From: Albugo candida
Taxonomy: Eukaryota; Oomycota; Peronosporomycetes; Albuginales; Albuginaceae
Direction of reading: 5' to 3'
Assembly: GCA_905220665.1 (NCBI GenBank)
Contig: CAJNAR010000149.1
Span: forward strand, 698,962 to 762,961
Length of the DNA stretch: 64,000 nt
Shown here one piece after another: positions 1-9,565 of the stretch. The translations under genes were made by a program, and so were the position numbers. The notes under the pieces are model-generated. The model was not told where the DNA came from. It made no database searches and saw only the letters and a list, made by a program, of their open reading frames with translations. Position 1 is the stretch's first letter. Each line of letters starts with the position of its first letter.

Positions 1-1026
1 GTTCCGCTGATTTGTTTTTCAGAAGTACTCGACAAGAGATAGCGATGCTACCCCACAATGATCGCTAATTGAACACCCACCTCGATTTTCAAATATTGCG
101 TTTGTTCGTTTTCGTTCTTCACGTGTTGAGAAAACGTACCTGTCGCGATGTATTCTTCTCGAGCAGAAAGTTTTCTGAGTATTCTCAACCATAAGATGTG
201 CACTGACACTTCTTAAGACAAAATACTTTGACCATATTTGTTCTGTAATGGGCGATATCTGATACAGAACCTGATATGTTTCACCTTGCATTCAAATTGT
301 GTGTAATTGCACACATCAGTGCCATCACGCACACGCGCTTCCATCAACCGAGTGACATGAGCAAAAATCCACAAAGCAAATACAAGGGAGTTGAGAATCT
401 CAGTCCGTTATAGGTAGCGCTTTCTGGATAGAATATCTCTGCCCAGATCAGTTGTGGAACACATATCTATCAATTCTTTTCGAGTTAAATTGAAGGAAGG
501 TGGCCTGCGCTGGAAGAGATGAGTCAATGTTGACAAGTTGAACTACCTTACTGCTTATACCCAGTGACCCAACAGCTTTTACGCAACACGGTTGTAGCGA
601 GTGAATTAGCTGTTCGGGGTATCCCGGCCCAAGCCCGTGAGCCTCTTAAGAACCCGGCCCTCATCAAATATAAAACGTATCATATGGTTCGAGACGGTAG
701 AGCGTGCTCCATTCAATATCCCCTTCATTGCTCGAGGACAACAATCCTGCATGAGCCTGCAATCTCCATAGAGAGTTCCCGAATTACGTCCGCATTGACC
801 ACATTTGCTATTCACAAATGTGGCATACTGGAGATGTATAAGCCACCATCGAGCTGTATCGAATCGAATACTTGCACTTGTCGCGTCCGAGAATATCTTG
901 GATTCCTGGAGAACGGTAGCTTTATCGAGTCATTGGAATGGAGACGCTAAAGACATCCTTGACAACACTACATAGGTATCGATACCTTCTTCTGTGATTT
1001 CATATTTTCGCAACCTCCTTCTTATT
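1..1026. other. No recognisable gene
   Basis: I see no recognisable gene, RNA or mobile element here. The longest open frame is 564-950 on the plus strand (about 128 codons). It has no motif I recognise, and a competing frame lies on the other strand, so I do not call it coding. Confidence 0.4.
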
Positions 1027-1171
1027 TATTTGAAAATACACAAATTGCGTGATGGAGAATCTTATGATTAGAGATATCTTCATGGTTGTGGCTGTCAACA
1101 CTCGAATCCACAACCATAGATATCTCTAATCATTAACATTCTCCATCACGCAATTTGTGTATTTTCAAATA
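1027..1171. repeat. Foldback (inverted-repeat) element, 64-bp arms
   Basis: The left arm at 1027-1091 is the reverse complement of the right arm at 1108-1171. There are only a few mismatches or one-base indels over about 64 bp, around a 16-nt loop. Both arms carry the block CAAATTGCGTGATGGAGAAT or its complement. The near-perfect long stem resembles a foldback MITE, or a hairpin locus that could feed small-RNA production. I see no clear target-site duplication, so the class is inferred from shape only. Confidence 0.7.
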
Positions 1172-1487
1172 CTCAGAAGTGCGAGTTTGAGTTCATTTTG
1201 GACTGCGTTAGGCACAATTACCAACGGAGCGACTTCACATTCGAGAAAACATTTCTCTTACCAGAGGAAATTTCATTTTTCTGCAATCGTAAGACTGAAG
1301 CTTCAACAATTTAGCATTTCTCCAGATTCGGATCGCAGCAATTGTCAAACCTATCGTGTTTATGTTTGGGACAGGTACATAACGCTGACGGCAACACTAA
1401 AGCATGATGCCCATAAAGCCCTGTTCATAATACCCAAAAGTAACGCTGCCTGGGTTGCAACTGCAGCTACCAAATTTGAAACAGTAG

Positions 1488-1802
1488 AAAGAAAGTCGCA
1501 GGTCCATTTTGTTCGACTTAAACGAAGAGATTCTCGTTCTCCCACAAAGTTTCAAAGAAGACAAGGATACCGAAAAGGTTAAGTATAATTTCTGCCTCAC
1601 AAAAGGAAGAACCACCGGATGTATCGAGGTTCCTAAAGACTTCATCCTCTTCAAGGACGGCGAGGACGTGGTTATGGGCTGGCGTGACATGGCAAGATTT
1701 GGTGTACAATTCAGAAAGGACGATACTATGTACAGTGTTGCATTTGGAGTTAGTCCAATACAAAGCACAAATGGCTTAGAAGCTACGTGGGCAGAACAAT
1801 GA
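1488..1802 (+). CDS. Hypothetical protein fragment, about 100 aa
   Basis: An open frame follows a stop near 1485 and ends with TGA at 1800-1802. There is no ATG near its start, so it is probably the 3' exon or a remnant of a longer gene. The peptide is rich in charged residues and has protein-like segments such as EVPKDFILFKDGEDVVMGW. I cannot assign it to a family. The minus strand has a long open frame over the same bases, but its composition looks less protein-like. It may be host or retroelement derived. Confidence 0.28.
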   Translation, partial: KESRRSILFDLNEEILVLPQSFKEDKDTEKVKYNFCLTKGRTTGCIEVPKDFILFKDGEDVVMGWRDMARFGVQFRKDDTMYSVAFGVSPIQSTNGLEATWAEQ

Positions 1803-2017
1803 TAAATTAAATCACTAAGTTTCTTCTCCGATTGACTTTTCATTGTGCATATGATACTTTGACATCGCAGGAACGCTTCTTACGTAGAAGGCATACTAAT
1901 TCTTCGCAGCCTGATTACCGTCGCTTAACTCTCTAGGTGTTCTGCACAGACACTGACATAGTTTATTCCCTGACTCTCGAGTCTCAACATTGGTAGAATC
2001 CCAGTAGGAGGGTGTTA

Positions 2018-2263
2018 AGGGGTCCGCCCCAGATCAGTCGGTTAAGCACTTGAGCGCACCGAGCCCCTGACGGAAGTTGTTAGTTCGATCCCCGGCAGTG
2101 TGGGCAGCGGTTTGAGCCCACCCAAGCAATAAGCTTGGACAATATCTGCCTCCCTATGTTTGAAGTCAAACTTGAGTGATATTCACACGGTCAGGGGCTC
2201 ATGATAGGATAAGGAAGGTAGTTAGAGCATCAGATAAAGAGTGTAATGAAATCTTTGACAAGA
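2018..2263 (+). mobile_element. tRNA-derived SINE, full length with target-site duplication
   Basis: The head resembles a tRNA gene, with an A-box-like segment near 2031-2050 (GATCAGTCGGTTAAGC) and a B-box at 2091-2102 (TTAGTTCGATCCCC). About 160 bp of tRNA-unrelated body follows, ending GTGTAATGAAATC. It is flanked by a 13-bp imperfect duplication, TAGGAGGGTGTTA at 2005-2017 and TAGGAGGGTATTA at 2264-2276, the hallmark of LINE-mediated insertion. A second copy lies near 29.6-29.8 kb. Transcription would be from the internal RNA polymerase III promoter. Confidence 0.8.
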
Positions 2264-2458
2264 TAGGAGGGTATTATGGATACATTAAAGAAGCTGTTCG
2301 TCAAATTGCGAGTATACGATAATCCTATCAAAGTTGTCTTTTGCAGTACCGGCTATCTAATGTCGTTACCATACATGGTGAGTCGTTACTCGTGGCAAAG
2401 GTAGAATCAAATTGCTTCCGTTTGTTGCTTTGTTCAAGATCCACGTCTGCCTTAATTC

Positions 2459-2617
2459 CTAGAGTATAATGATGCTGACGGATGACGTCTTGCCCGAGCC
2501 TGTCTGTCCATACGCAAAAACAGTCGCATTTTATCCATCAAAGAAGCGATCGAGCAGAGGAGGAATCAGTTGCGTGTAAATGTCCTCCTGGCTGCTCTCG
2601 GGTGGATACACACCCTT
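2459..2617 (-). pseudogene. Kinesin motor-domain fragment
   Basis: Read on the minus strand, the segment gives SQEDIYTQLIPPLLDRFFDG, a stop, then NATVFAYGQTGSGKT. This is the kinesin motor region leading into the Walker A P-loop (consensus GQTGSGKT) that binds ATP. The usual Tyr in the G-Y-N triplet is replaced by a TAA stop. Another stop follows shortly after the P-loop, at 2459-2461. Only about 50 residues of a normally 350-residue motor remain. The fragment is cut on its upstream side by the copia relic starting near 2620. It is a dead piece of a host gene. Family assignment is firm, subfamily is not. Confidence 0.75.
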
Positions 2618-2619
2618 CG

Positions 2620-3859
2620 AGTGAGCTTCAGAGCGTGCTACTAGCACGACTAAATACTCAGCGTGAAGAGTACCTACGACAAGCGGAAGAGCTGGTCCAT
2701 TTTGCGCAGCTAAATGATTCAATCATTCGCCTTGGAAGCAAGCCGACGGCGGCCTCTGTTAAGAGCAATAATCTTGGGTGACTTAGAAACAGTGAAGAGC
2801 GCCAAAGGAGAAAACCAGGTGAGGTGCCTGTTTCAAGTGCGGAAAAGAAGGTCATTACAAACGAGACTGCAATCAAGAAGTCAAGAAGGATTTCGCACTG
2901 GCAGTTGCAGACAATGTCGACGGCACATGCCAATGGATTTTGGATGGTGGATCGAGTCGTCATCTTGTGACGACACCATCACAGCTTTACAATACAATGG
3001 AATGTGAAGAAGAGTGCCTGCTTCCAAAGGGAGAGAGTCTAAAAATGCAACTCAAGGGAAACGCCTATGTGTAGTACTCGTCGATGGTGATCTTCGTCGC
3101 ATCAAGCTAAGCGACGTCTACTACTCGGCAGATCTTCCGTGGAATATACTTTCGTATGGAAGAATTGAAGAAAAAGGTTATGACCTTCGTTATGATGGAC
3201 TTACACGCTCGATGGTCCGACGCAGCGACGGTTTTAAGATCTTCGATGTTGACAATGACAACAATAACGTATTAGTGGTACGTGTTGTGACCGAGGATCT
3301 AGTTAGTCATGGTGCCAGGAAAGATGAAGACTACACATTTTCAGCTCTCGATCAAGCTATTAATTCAGCAATCCCCGATACACAAGCAGGAAGCCTACTG
3401 GATTCTACTTGCGATTTGCACATCTGGCCTATGACACCATCGAGAGGATGGCAAACGATCCAGAGAGTGGCATATTTCTTACGAATAAGGAAAGGCTAGC
3501 GTTCATAACATGCGCACAGGGCAAGCAGACGCGCAATAATCAGTCGACCAAAGACACTGGAATAAATGCTCCTATCGACCGAGTAGGTGGCGCTATCTGT
3601 AGCGATATCGAGGGTCCAATCACTCCAATCGACAGGTGTGGAAACAGGTACCTTATTAATTTCGTGGATCACAAAAGCAACTACTGCCGTGTATTTCTGG
3701 CAAAAACGAAGGACAAGGCGACCAAGTCATTCGAGAACTTCCTCGTATACTCTGAGAAGAGCATCGCATCTGCTAGAAAGATTGTATTCGTTTACAAGTG
3801 ACTGCATTGAAGTAGGATACATGCCTTCAAAAAATTGTGCAAAGAGAGGTGCCGGATAA
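2620..3859 (+). mobile_element. Ty1/copia fragment (gag zinc knuckle, protease, integrase N-half)
   Basis: The order of pieces is copia: a gag end (around 2650-2720, EEYLRQAEELVHFAQ), a CCHC knuckle CFKCGKEGHYKRDC (around 2830-2870), a protease active-site region DGGSSRHLV (around 2940-2970), a GAG-pre-integrase stretch, then the integrase start with FVDHKSNYCRVF around 3660-3700. The protease site reads D-G-G where D-S/T-G is expected. There is a frameshift near 3405 and other breaks. LTRs, reverse transcriptase and RNase H are absent. The right end is cut at about 3860 by an inverted-repeat copy. It belongs to the same family as the elements at 19.1 and 31 kb. Confidence 0.85.
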
Positions 3860-3860
3860 T

Positions 3861-4120
3861 CGAAATCCATTTAAGTGGTAGTAGTACCAAGTTTTGTTTA
3901 TACTATGATATTCGTTCAAGAAGGAGGCTTTCTCACAAAAACTCCAATTCCCTACACTGGTAATCTAGTTTGTGGAATGCGCATCCTCTATCAAATATAC
4001 ATGCTGCTTCACGTCACTCCTACGCAGCAGATAAGATTGGTTCGAAAGATTGGGTGAGGCGAGATGCCGCTGCGTTTTTGGAATAACTCAAATTTATTCA
4101 ACTGTGGCGTTTCTGATAGA
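3861..4120 (-). repeat. Inverted repeat copy R-a (about 240 bp)
   Basis: Its reverse complement matches 7806-8045 at roughly 90% over about 235 bp by eye. Shared landmarks include the block CTGCTGCGTAGGAGTGACG. The outer end carries AAATCCATTTAAGTGG, related to the ends of the copies at 8.17 and 11.29 kb. It may be a long terminal inverted repeat of a DNA transposon. Confidence 0.7.
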
Positions 4121-5298
4121 GTACTAGATCCACTACTCCAAACTCCAACTTGTTTGCAAATTACATTTCCAGATCACGAATACGGTAGTCGGTAGGCGGA
4201 GATACGGCGATCTGGTTGTGGTCGCCCGTTGTCGTTTGCGCGCGCTCGGCGCCCGTGGGAACGAGAGGCCTTATCGGTACATGTACTGCGACAACAGGTA
4301 TCCCAGGTTTATCATGTTCCCGACCAGTATGCCCATTCAGACTTGGTCTCTAAGGTCAAGTTGAAGTGCTGAACAGCCTCCCGTCAAGGATTTTCGTCTA
4401 CATTGCCGTCACGTCTATGCACGGAACGTTCTTTTTCTCGCCAAGCCGTGAAAACGGTTATTCGTTAATAACTTTTGCTACGTAACCGCTAGTCCAGTTA
4501 TACTTTCCAGGATACTGTATTATGGTGGTACACACCTTTGTGCCAAAGGGTTTCGGTCTACCTAGTATAGGGTAGAAGTTATGTCACAAGAAGATCATCA
4601 TAAAAACGCAGTTATATATGCCTATTGCACTTTGAATTCATATTATCAACTACCCTTAGTGATCTTGACAATCGCTTTTATTATTCTGCCTGTTCTGGTA
4701 TATTTTGTCGCACTGTATTACGTCATCGAGGTGTTCATCAATCCCTTATATAACTAATCAAATTAATGTTGTATCATACAAAAAAAACGAAAGTAGGTGT
4801 TGATCCTACATCTTCGTGAGGTCCAAAAATTGCAAGTACTCGTTTATCTATCTTTTATGTCCTTTTCGATACTTTGATTATCGGATGATTTTTTTTACCA
4901 GATGCCAAGACAAAAAGCAGCTCATAGAGATATGTATCTTCTAATTAAAACCAAAATATCATTGTATCATCAGCTACCAAGTTTTTCTGAATTTGGAGGG
5001 ATATTGTATTCTTGCTCTTATCCAAAGGACGCACCCTGTTTCAATACACGACCCATTCTACAATCAAACGTAATAGAAAGTACCGAAAAACCATGATCAG
5101 TGTTTTCTGAGCTTTTATCCAAACCTCTTCGCAATTCAAATGGACAATAGGGTGACCTTTATAGACACTTCTATCCGTCAGAAACCGTGAGAATGAGGCT
5201 AGAAAAGAACAAGAATGACGTTTAGACAACAATAGTGAGGAACCATTTTAAACAATATCGCTTGAGAAAAGACGGTAGACTTGGTTCGGAAACCAATG
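4121..5298. other. No recognised gene apart from one small ORF
   Basis: I recognise nothing in this stretch apart from the 58-codon ORF listed separately. The segment around 4200-4260 is locally GC-rich and the remainder is AT-rich. An open frame at 4902-5096 shows no family signature. Confidence 0.35.
4581..4757 (+). CDS. Small ORF, 58 aa, one predicted membrane segment
   Basis: An ATG at 4581 opens a 58-codon frame ending TAA at 4755-4757. The first ~20 residues are polar (MSQEDHHKNAVIYAY). They are followed by about 30 strongly hydrophobic residues (around residues 24-53), enough for one membrane helix, and a short polar tail. No family is recognised. AT-rich DNA favours hydrophobic codons, so this may be a chance frame. 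It would be of interest only if transcribed or conserved. Confidence 0.25.
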   Translation: MSQEDHHKNAVIYAYCTLNSYYQLPLVILTIAFIILPVLVYFVALYYVIEVFINPLYN

Positions 5299-5440
5299 CA
5301 CTTGCGGGTAGCCCACCTGGTTGTTGGATGCTTTACGATGTGATGCCCGCTGGTTCAAATTCCGGCGTTAGTAAATAGGCCGCGGTAGGGCCCCTCGGCG
5401 GAGGCAAAGATTACTCCAGCTAAATATCAATCTACTCAAT
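5299..5440 (+). mobile_element. Possible tRNA-derived SINE-like fragment
   Basis: An A-box-like segment at 5307-5320 (GGTAGCCCACCTGG) and a good B-box at 5352-5363 (GGTTCAAATTCC) lie about 45 bp apart, as in tRNA-derived promoters. The T-arm can pair (GCTGG with CCGGC) around the B-box, but I could not fold an anticodon arm. A working tRNA is therefore unlikely. It is not obviously the same family as the SINEs near 2.0 and 29.6 kb. Confidence 0.35.
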
Positions 5441-5624
5441 GAAGCTATGGACTGGTCAATACCGCTGGCAACTACACCAGGAAATAACTGTACAGGGGCT
5501 CTTCAGAGCCATCTATACTAGTGATTAGAATACCGCCAAACTATGGTAACAAACGGTGTCTACATATGAGTACTATGGGCGAACACCATTCACTGAGCAC
5601 TTACCAACAAGCCACACTTGAAGA

Positions 5625-5725
5625 TGTATATATTACTAGAATTGTACGTCAAAGGCTTCCATAAATGCCAAGACCACAGTAAATAACATACGCTACGCGA
5701 CATAAAGATAGGGACAGCCCTTTTT
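5625..5725 (-). mobile_element. Diverged LINE-A 3' tail fragment
   Basis: The segment begins CTTGAAGATGTATATATTAC and continues with TAAATAACATA. This parallels the terminal sequence of LINE-A1 read from 11,768 (TTGAAGGTGTCTATATTAC, then TAAATAACATA). Divergence is high, so this is an old 5'-truncated insertion. Confidence 0.45.
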
Positions 5726-5997
5726 ATTCGCAAAATTTTGCTCAATTATCCGTTTTGTCGAAATGAGATATTTCCTACGTCGAACAAAGCATTTCTTGTA
5801 TTGTTTGTTGAAGTGCACGTGAGAAATTTGGAGTGAAGATATATGGACCTGCGCGCCATATTGCTAGTATACACCACTAGCACTTGACCACAAAGTCAGA
5901 TAAGGGGCTGTATTCACCTCTAATCAACATGACTGCATGATCTTAAATGCTTTACAGATTACTCATAGTCGGATTTTGTGTATTCCTTAGCGATGTC

Positions 5998-6252
5998 ATG
6001 GGGCGAAAGCCGCCTCTGACCGAGTACAAGCAAGGGCAAATTGACACACTCTGGTCGAAAAAGCAAGTCGCCGGGCGATTGCTGAAAGAGCCCTGGAAAG
6101 AAACTGACGCCTGGCCCGCGTGACCTGCGGTGCATGAAATCGGCGCTTATTTGTCCGCTGCTGCTATCGCCAACACCATGGTGACACCAAAGGTGAGCAA
6201 GTGAATCGTTCAGCGCATACTCCAGCGAGCACCTCATCTTTTCTACAAGCTA
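5998..6252 (+). pseudogene. Tc1/mariner-like transposase N-terminal fragment
   Basis: An ATG at 5998 opens MGRKPPLTEYKQGQIDTLW, like the start of the helix-turn-helix DNA-binding region of oomycete Tc1/mariner transposases. A stop follows after about 40 codons. In another frame the second DNA-binding half continues, ending IVQRILQRAPHLFYKL near 6252. No DDE/D catalytic region is present. The last codons run without a gap into the cytochrome b5 reductase-like segment at 6253, so the two relics were joined by rearrangement. It is a non-functional fragment. Confidence 0.5.
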
Positions 6253-6756
6253 GGAAAGTACCTGGAATCACTTAATTTTGGAGACACGATCGAGGTGTCG
6301 GGAACAAAAGGAAAATCGACGTACCTTGGAAAGGGAAAATTAAAGATCAAGCGCCGAGTCACTGATGCGAATGCAGAAATTCGTTCAGCAAAGAAAATCG
6401 GAATGATTGCAGGAGGCACTGGAATCACCCCAATGATGCAGATATTACGTCGGGCATTGACAGATCCAAAGTATGCTCGTTTAGAATCTGGACAATCTTT
6501 CCTTACAACCTCTTCCTGTGAATAGGGATCAAACAGAATTTTTCTCTTATTTGCAATCACAATTGATCGTGACGCCAGTCCGACTTGGAAATACTCTGTC
6601 GGATTTGTGTCCGAAGATATGATTCGCGAGCATTTACCCCCACCAGCTTCCGATGTACAAATTTTCATGTGTGGACCTCCGCCAATGCTAACATACGCTG
6701 TGCAACCGGCTTGGGAGCGTCTCGGTTATGAAAAAAGTATGCTGTTTGCATTTTAA
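6253..6756 (+). pseudogene. NADH-cytochrome b5 reductase-like fragment, with internal inversion
   Basis: The C-terminal half of a cytochrome b5 reductase-type FAD/NAD(P)H oxidoreductase is readable. It starts with GKYLESLNFGDTIEVSG, then STYLGKGKLKIKR, then the nucleotide-binding loop KKIGMIAGGTGITPMMQ around 6391-6440. It later shows [20 protein letters not shown] around 6582-6640, the second nucleotide-binding motif MCGPPPM around 6670, and a C-terminal FAF-stop ending at 6756. Between about 6486 and 6565 the expected strand is broken, and the missing block reads on the opposite strand ([19 protein letters not shown]). The FAD-binding N-terminal half is absent. The enzyme would transfer electrons from NADH to cytochrome b5 at membranes. 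This copy cannot. Confidence 0.75.
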
Positions 6757-6785
6757 CATTTTCCGGAAAATACAATTGCACAGCG

Positions 6786-7573
6786 CTATACGATTTGACG
6801 TGTCAGACTGTTTGTTTTGCGATTCAATAGAGACGTATATGTGTTTTGTGGATCGACTTGTATTCTTTCCTTGGTCTTCCTCTGTGCGAGAATCAATTGA
6901 TTGAGAGAAGATTTGATGTGATCACGACTCATGGCCTCCTCACACCCAGTTTCCGAAGCCAAGGAGCGACCGATGCAATTACTGATCGCGATGTTGTCGC
7001 GTTGATCACTGTGTTGACCATCGAATGCGGGATGATTCCACGAGCTGTGATGTATATCAACACCTTGTGGGAGGAATGCGGATGTAATATCATCAACCTT
7101 CAGATCATGTGCAAACTGTACAATGTCACCACTGAAAGACTCCTCATTCTCAGCGTCAATATTCAGCTTCTCGTTAGCTCTCGCATATTGAATAATCCTC
7201 AGCATATGGGTGAGAACGTTCTGAGAACATTCAATAGCATCACACACAGATTCATCCGTGACACGAGATCCGACATTATCGCCTTGCACTCGCCTAATAT
7301 GATCAACCAAGTGCCCAACACCGCTTTAATTCCGGTGAAAAGTATGTCATAGTGTCCATACTCTGCTTTTACTCGTTCCAACATTGCAAGACTTGGAGTA
7401 TATATTTGGTTGTGCTCTCCATTTACGTTGCGTCTAGCTTCATGATTAAGTTTTTTTTCTCTCGAATCCTTTCCTCACTGTCGGTGTTTGACTGTTGCAA
7501 GGTAAGCAGGCGGTGTTCGTTTTCATGCAGTTGCATAATAAGGATAGAAAGAGAATACGATGATAGAGTGTAG
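6786..7573 (-). pseudogene. Unrecognised coding remnant, partly coiled-coil-like
   Basis: On the minus strand a 174-codon open frame runs from 7310 to 6786 and contains protein-like text (VTDESVCDAIECSQNVL). Upstream in other frames lie YGHYDILFTGIKAVLG (about 7310-7370) and a heptad-like LHENEHRLLTLQQSN (about 7480-7540). A frameshift near 7312 and stops separate the pieces. The plus strand also has a long open frame (6846-7352), so the coding strand is not certain. I cannot name the family. It looks like a decayed host gene enclosed between the two inverted repeats. Confidence 0.35.
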
Positions 7574-7805
7574 CAAAAGAAAAAGGTAATTATGTCAACC
7601 AATGATTCAAATCATTCAAATTGACTGATTTTTGACATAATCATTGCGCAACTCACAAAATCGTGTTACAGTGTCTCCTCTCTAATATCGATTTACGTCC
7701 GTATCGGACGCTTGCGCTATAAAAAGTAGAATTCTCTACGGAAAGGTCTGCTTTCATGACAGCATAGTTGATATACTTTTTAATGCCTGTGGAAAGCAAA
7801 CTTCA

Positions 7806-8176
7806 GAATGCCACGAGTTGAATAAAGTTGAGTTATCCCAGAAACGCAGCGGCATCTCGCCTCACCCAATCTTTCGAACCAATATTATCTGCTGCGTAGG
7901 AGTGACGTGAAGCAGCATGTTATATTTAATAGAGGGTGCGCATTCCACAAACTAGATTACCAGTGAGGGGAATTGGAGTTTTTGTGAGAAAACCTCCTTG
8001 AACGAATGTCATAGTATGAACAAAAAACTTGTTACTACTACCACTTTGTACGAGTGCAATAAAGTAGATTACTAGTGCACGAATTCGAATTTTTGTAAGA
8101 AAGGCTCCTTCTGGAATGACTGCCATTAGAAGAACAAAATTTCTTAATTGTACCACTTTGATGGATTTGGACTATT
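7806..8176 (+). repeat. Inverted repeat copy R-b with a degenerate internal duplication
   Basis: Positions 7806-8045 match the reverse complement of 3873-4120 at about 90%. A degenerate partial copy of its outer part follows at about 8050-8160, recognisable by AGGCTCCTT and ACCACTTTGATGGATTT. The outer end ATGGATTTGGACTATTC resembles the outer ends of the R-a and R-c copies. With R-a it brackets about 3.7 kb. Confidence 0.65.
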
Positions 8177-8235
8177 CAAACACGTTCTTGCATCTCACCA
8201 TAATGAAAGACGATACGCTGTTTTGACACATTAAC

Positions 8236-9010
8236 AGTATGACGAAAAAGGTATACGTAGTTTGCTCCAGTAGAGAACTAGAACAACCACTTCTATTTGT
8301 GAAGTATGAGAGTTCCGATCATCAAGATCAGCTATTGATGCATTGGACGCGTAAGAGGAAAGCTGCTTCCCCAATTCGATCTATTCTCCAGCTACTTTTT
8401 CCGTTCTTCAGAGATTTCAGCATCTGTTCCATCTTCTAAAATCCTCTTTCATTCGAATTCTCAAGTCTGCTTTAAACAATGTGGAACAGGAAATCATCTC
8501 CCTGACGCAGGAGGAAGATTCTCTTTTGCAGGGCCTCAAAGTCCAAATGTGTGACCTGAAATAACTCCAAATCGTTCTCATCATGAAGTACACAGGAACG
8601 ACATCGAAAGCGAGAATCAGTTCATGCCAAATTTGAAGAGCTGCTTCAAGAGTCGTGGAAGCATGTACGTAACCCTCGTCTGATTTCTCAGAGAATGATT
8701 TTTCGTGGAATAGGACCAAATCGCAATTTTTCGAGCCGATACCGCATTGACGACGTCATCGCCTGCACAATTGCATTAATCAGAAGCAGAAGTGTTCGAT
8801 CTTGATGTCGAAAAAATCAAATCGGAAAAGATACATCAAGTGCTTTGGGATTTAGAAGGAGCCAATGAATCGCTAGGTTCATTCGTCAACGTTGTACTAC
8901 GTTTTGTCAATCCACTAAGGACACTTCTGTTCTAGATTTCCAGCTTGTAGACGTAGAAGCGTATTTTTCCGAACTCGATCTTGTTCTGGCGCAATTCGCT
9001 TCCGCTGACT
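8236..9010 (+). pseudogene. Unrecognised decayed gene remnant
   Basis: Several short coding-like stretches appear in different plus frames: LNNVEQEIISLTQEEDSLLQ around 8475-8540 (coiled-coil-like), then FDLDVEKIKSEKIHQVLWDL around 8798-8860 continuing to about 8935, then VDVEAYFSELDLVLAQF around 8948-9000. Stops and frame changes separate them. The charged, amphipathic text suggests a former structural protein, but I recognise no domain. It could be related to the fragment at 6.8-7.6 kb. That is not shown. Confidence 0.3.
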
Positions 9011-9214
9011 TAAATTCAAGTTGAGTGTTGACAACAGCGGATGCTTCAACACATGAGAATTGTAGCATCAATTTAATTCAAGTACGTCATAAAAACAGGG
9101 TGGTATCGTCAAACGAAAAAAAACTGTTGTGCAATTTCGGTAATAGAGTCGTTTGTTTCCATAGTGGAAGAAATGTTGAGAAAAAAAGAAGAGCTGAAAA
9201 AGGACAATGCACAC

Positions 9215-9565
9215 TCAAGTCTTCCCTGCTTGTTCTAGATTTTGGCGTGCCTTACGCACTAGGTCTTGGAGATCCTTGGTGAGCTTTGAGGCGAACTCTG
9301 AGATGGGTTGTGGATCCATATCATCATAGTCTTTGTGTTCGTGAGAAATCAGATTGGATACTTTTCTTCCAGTATCAATCTCAAACGGGGTGAGCTTAGT
9401 AGACGCGTTTACTGAAGTGGCGTGCGCGTATTCTACCATACCAAGTAACTTGGCCCAATTTTCTCCCCTTTATGATAGTAGGCAGCGTAAAGCGTCTTCT
9501 AACACCAAGTTTTGGCGTTCTGTTTGTCCATCCGCTTGCGCTCTATGAGCGGTCGTCGTGCTTAT
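9215..9565 (-). pseudogene. Ty3/gypsy integrase fragment
   Basis: The minus strand gives AHRAQADGQTERQNLVLEDA followed, after a stop, by VEYAHATSVNASTKLTPFEI and DTGRKVSNL. This is the C-terminal part of the gypsy integrase core (DGQTER motif) and the region just after it. Only about 115 codons remain. The rest of the element is absent on both sides. It is not obviously the same copy as the gypsy element at 24.8-29.2 kb, whose own segment here reads differently. Confidence 0.75.

Noticed and set aside
606..815. Minus-strand 69-codon frame opposite the 564-950 frame
   Set aside because: Two overlapping frames on opposite strands with no motif. Neither is supported.
5299..5375. Possible tRNA gene
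   Set aside because: A B-box and a T-arm can be formed, but no anticodon arm or acceptor stem. I list it only as SINE-like.
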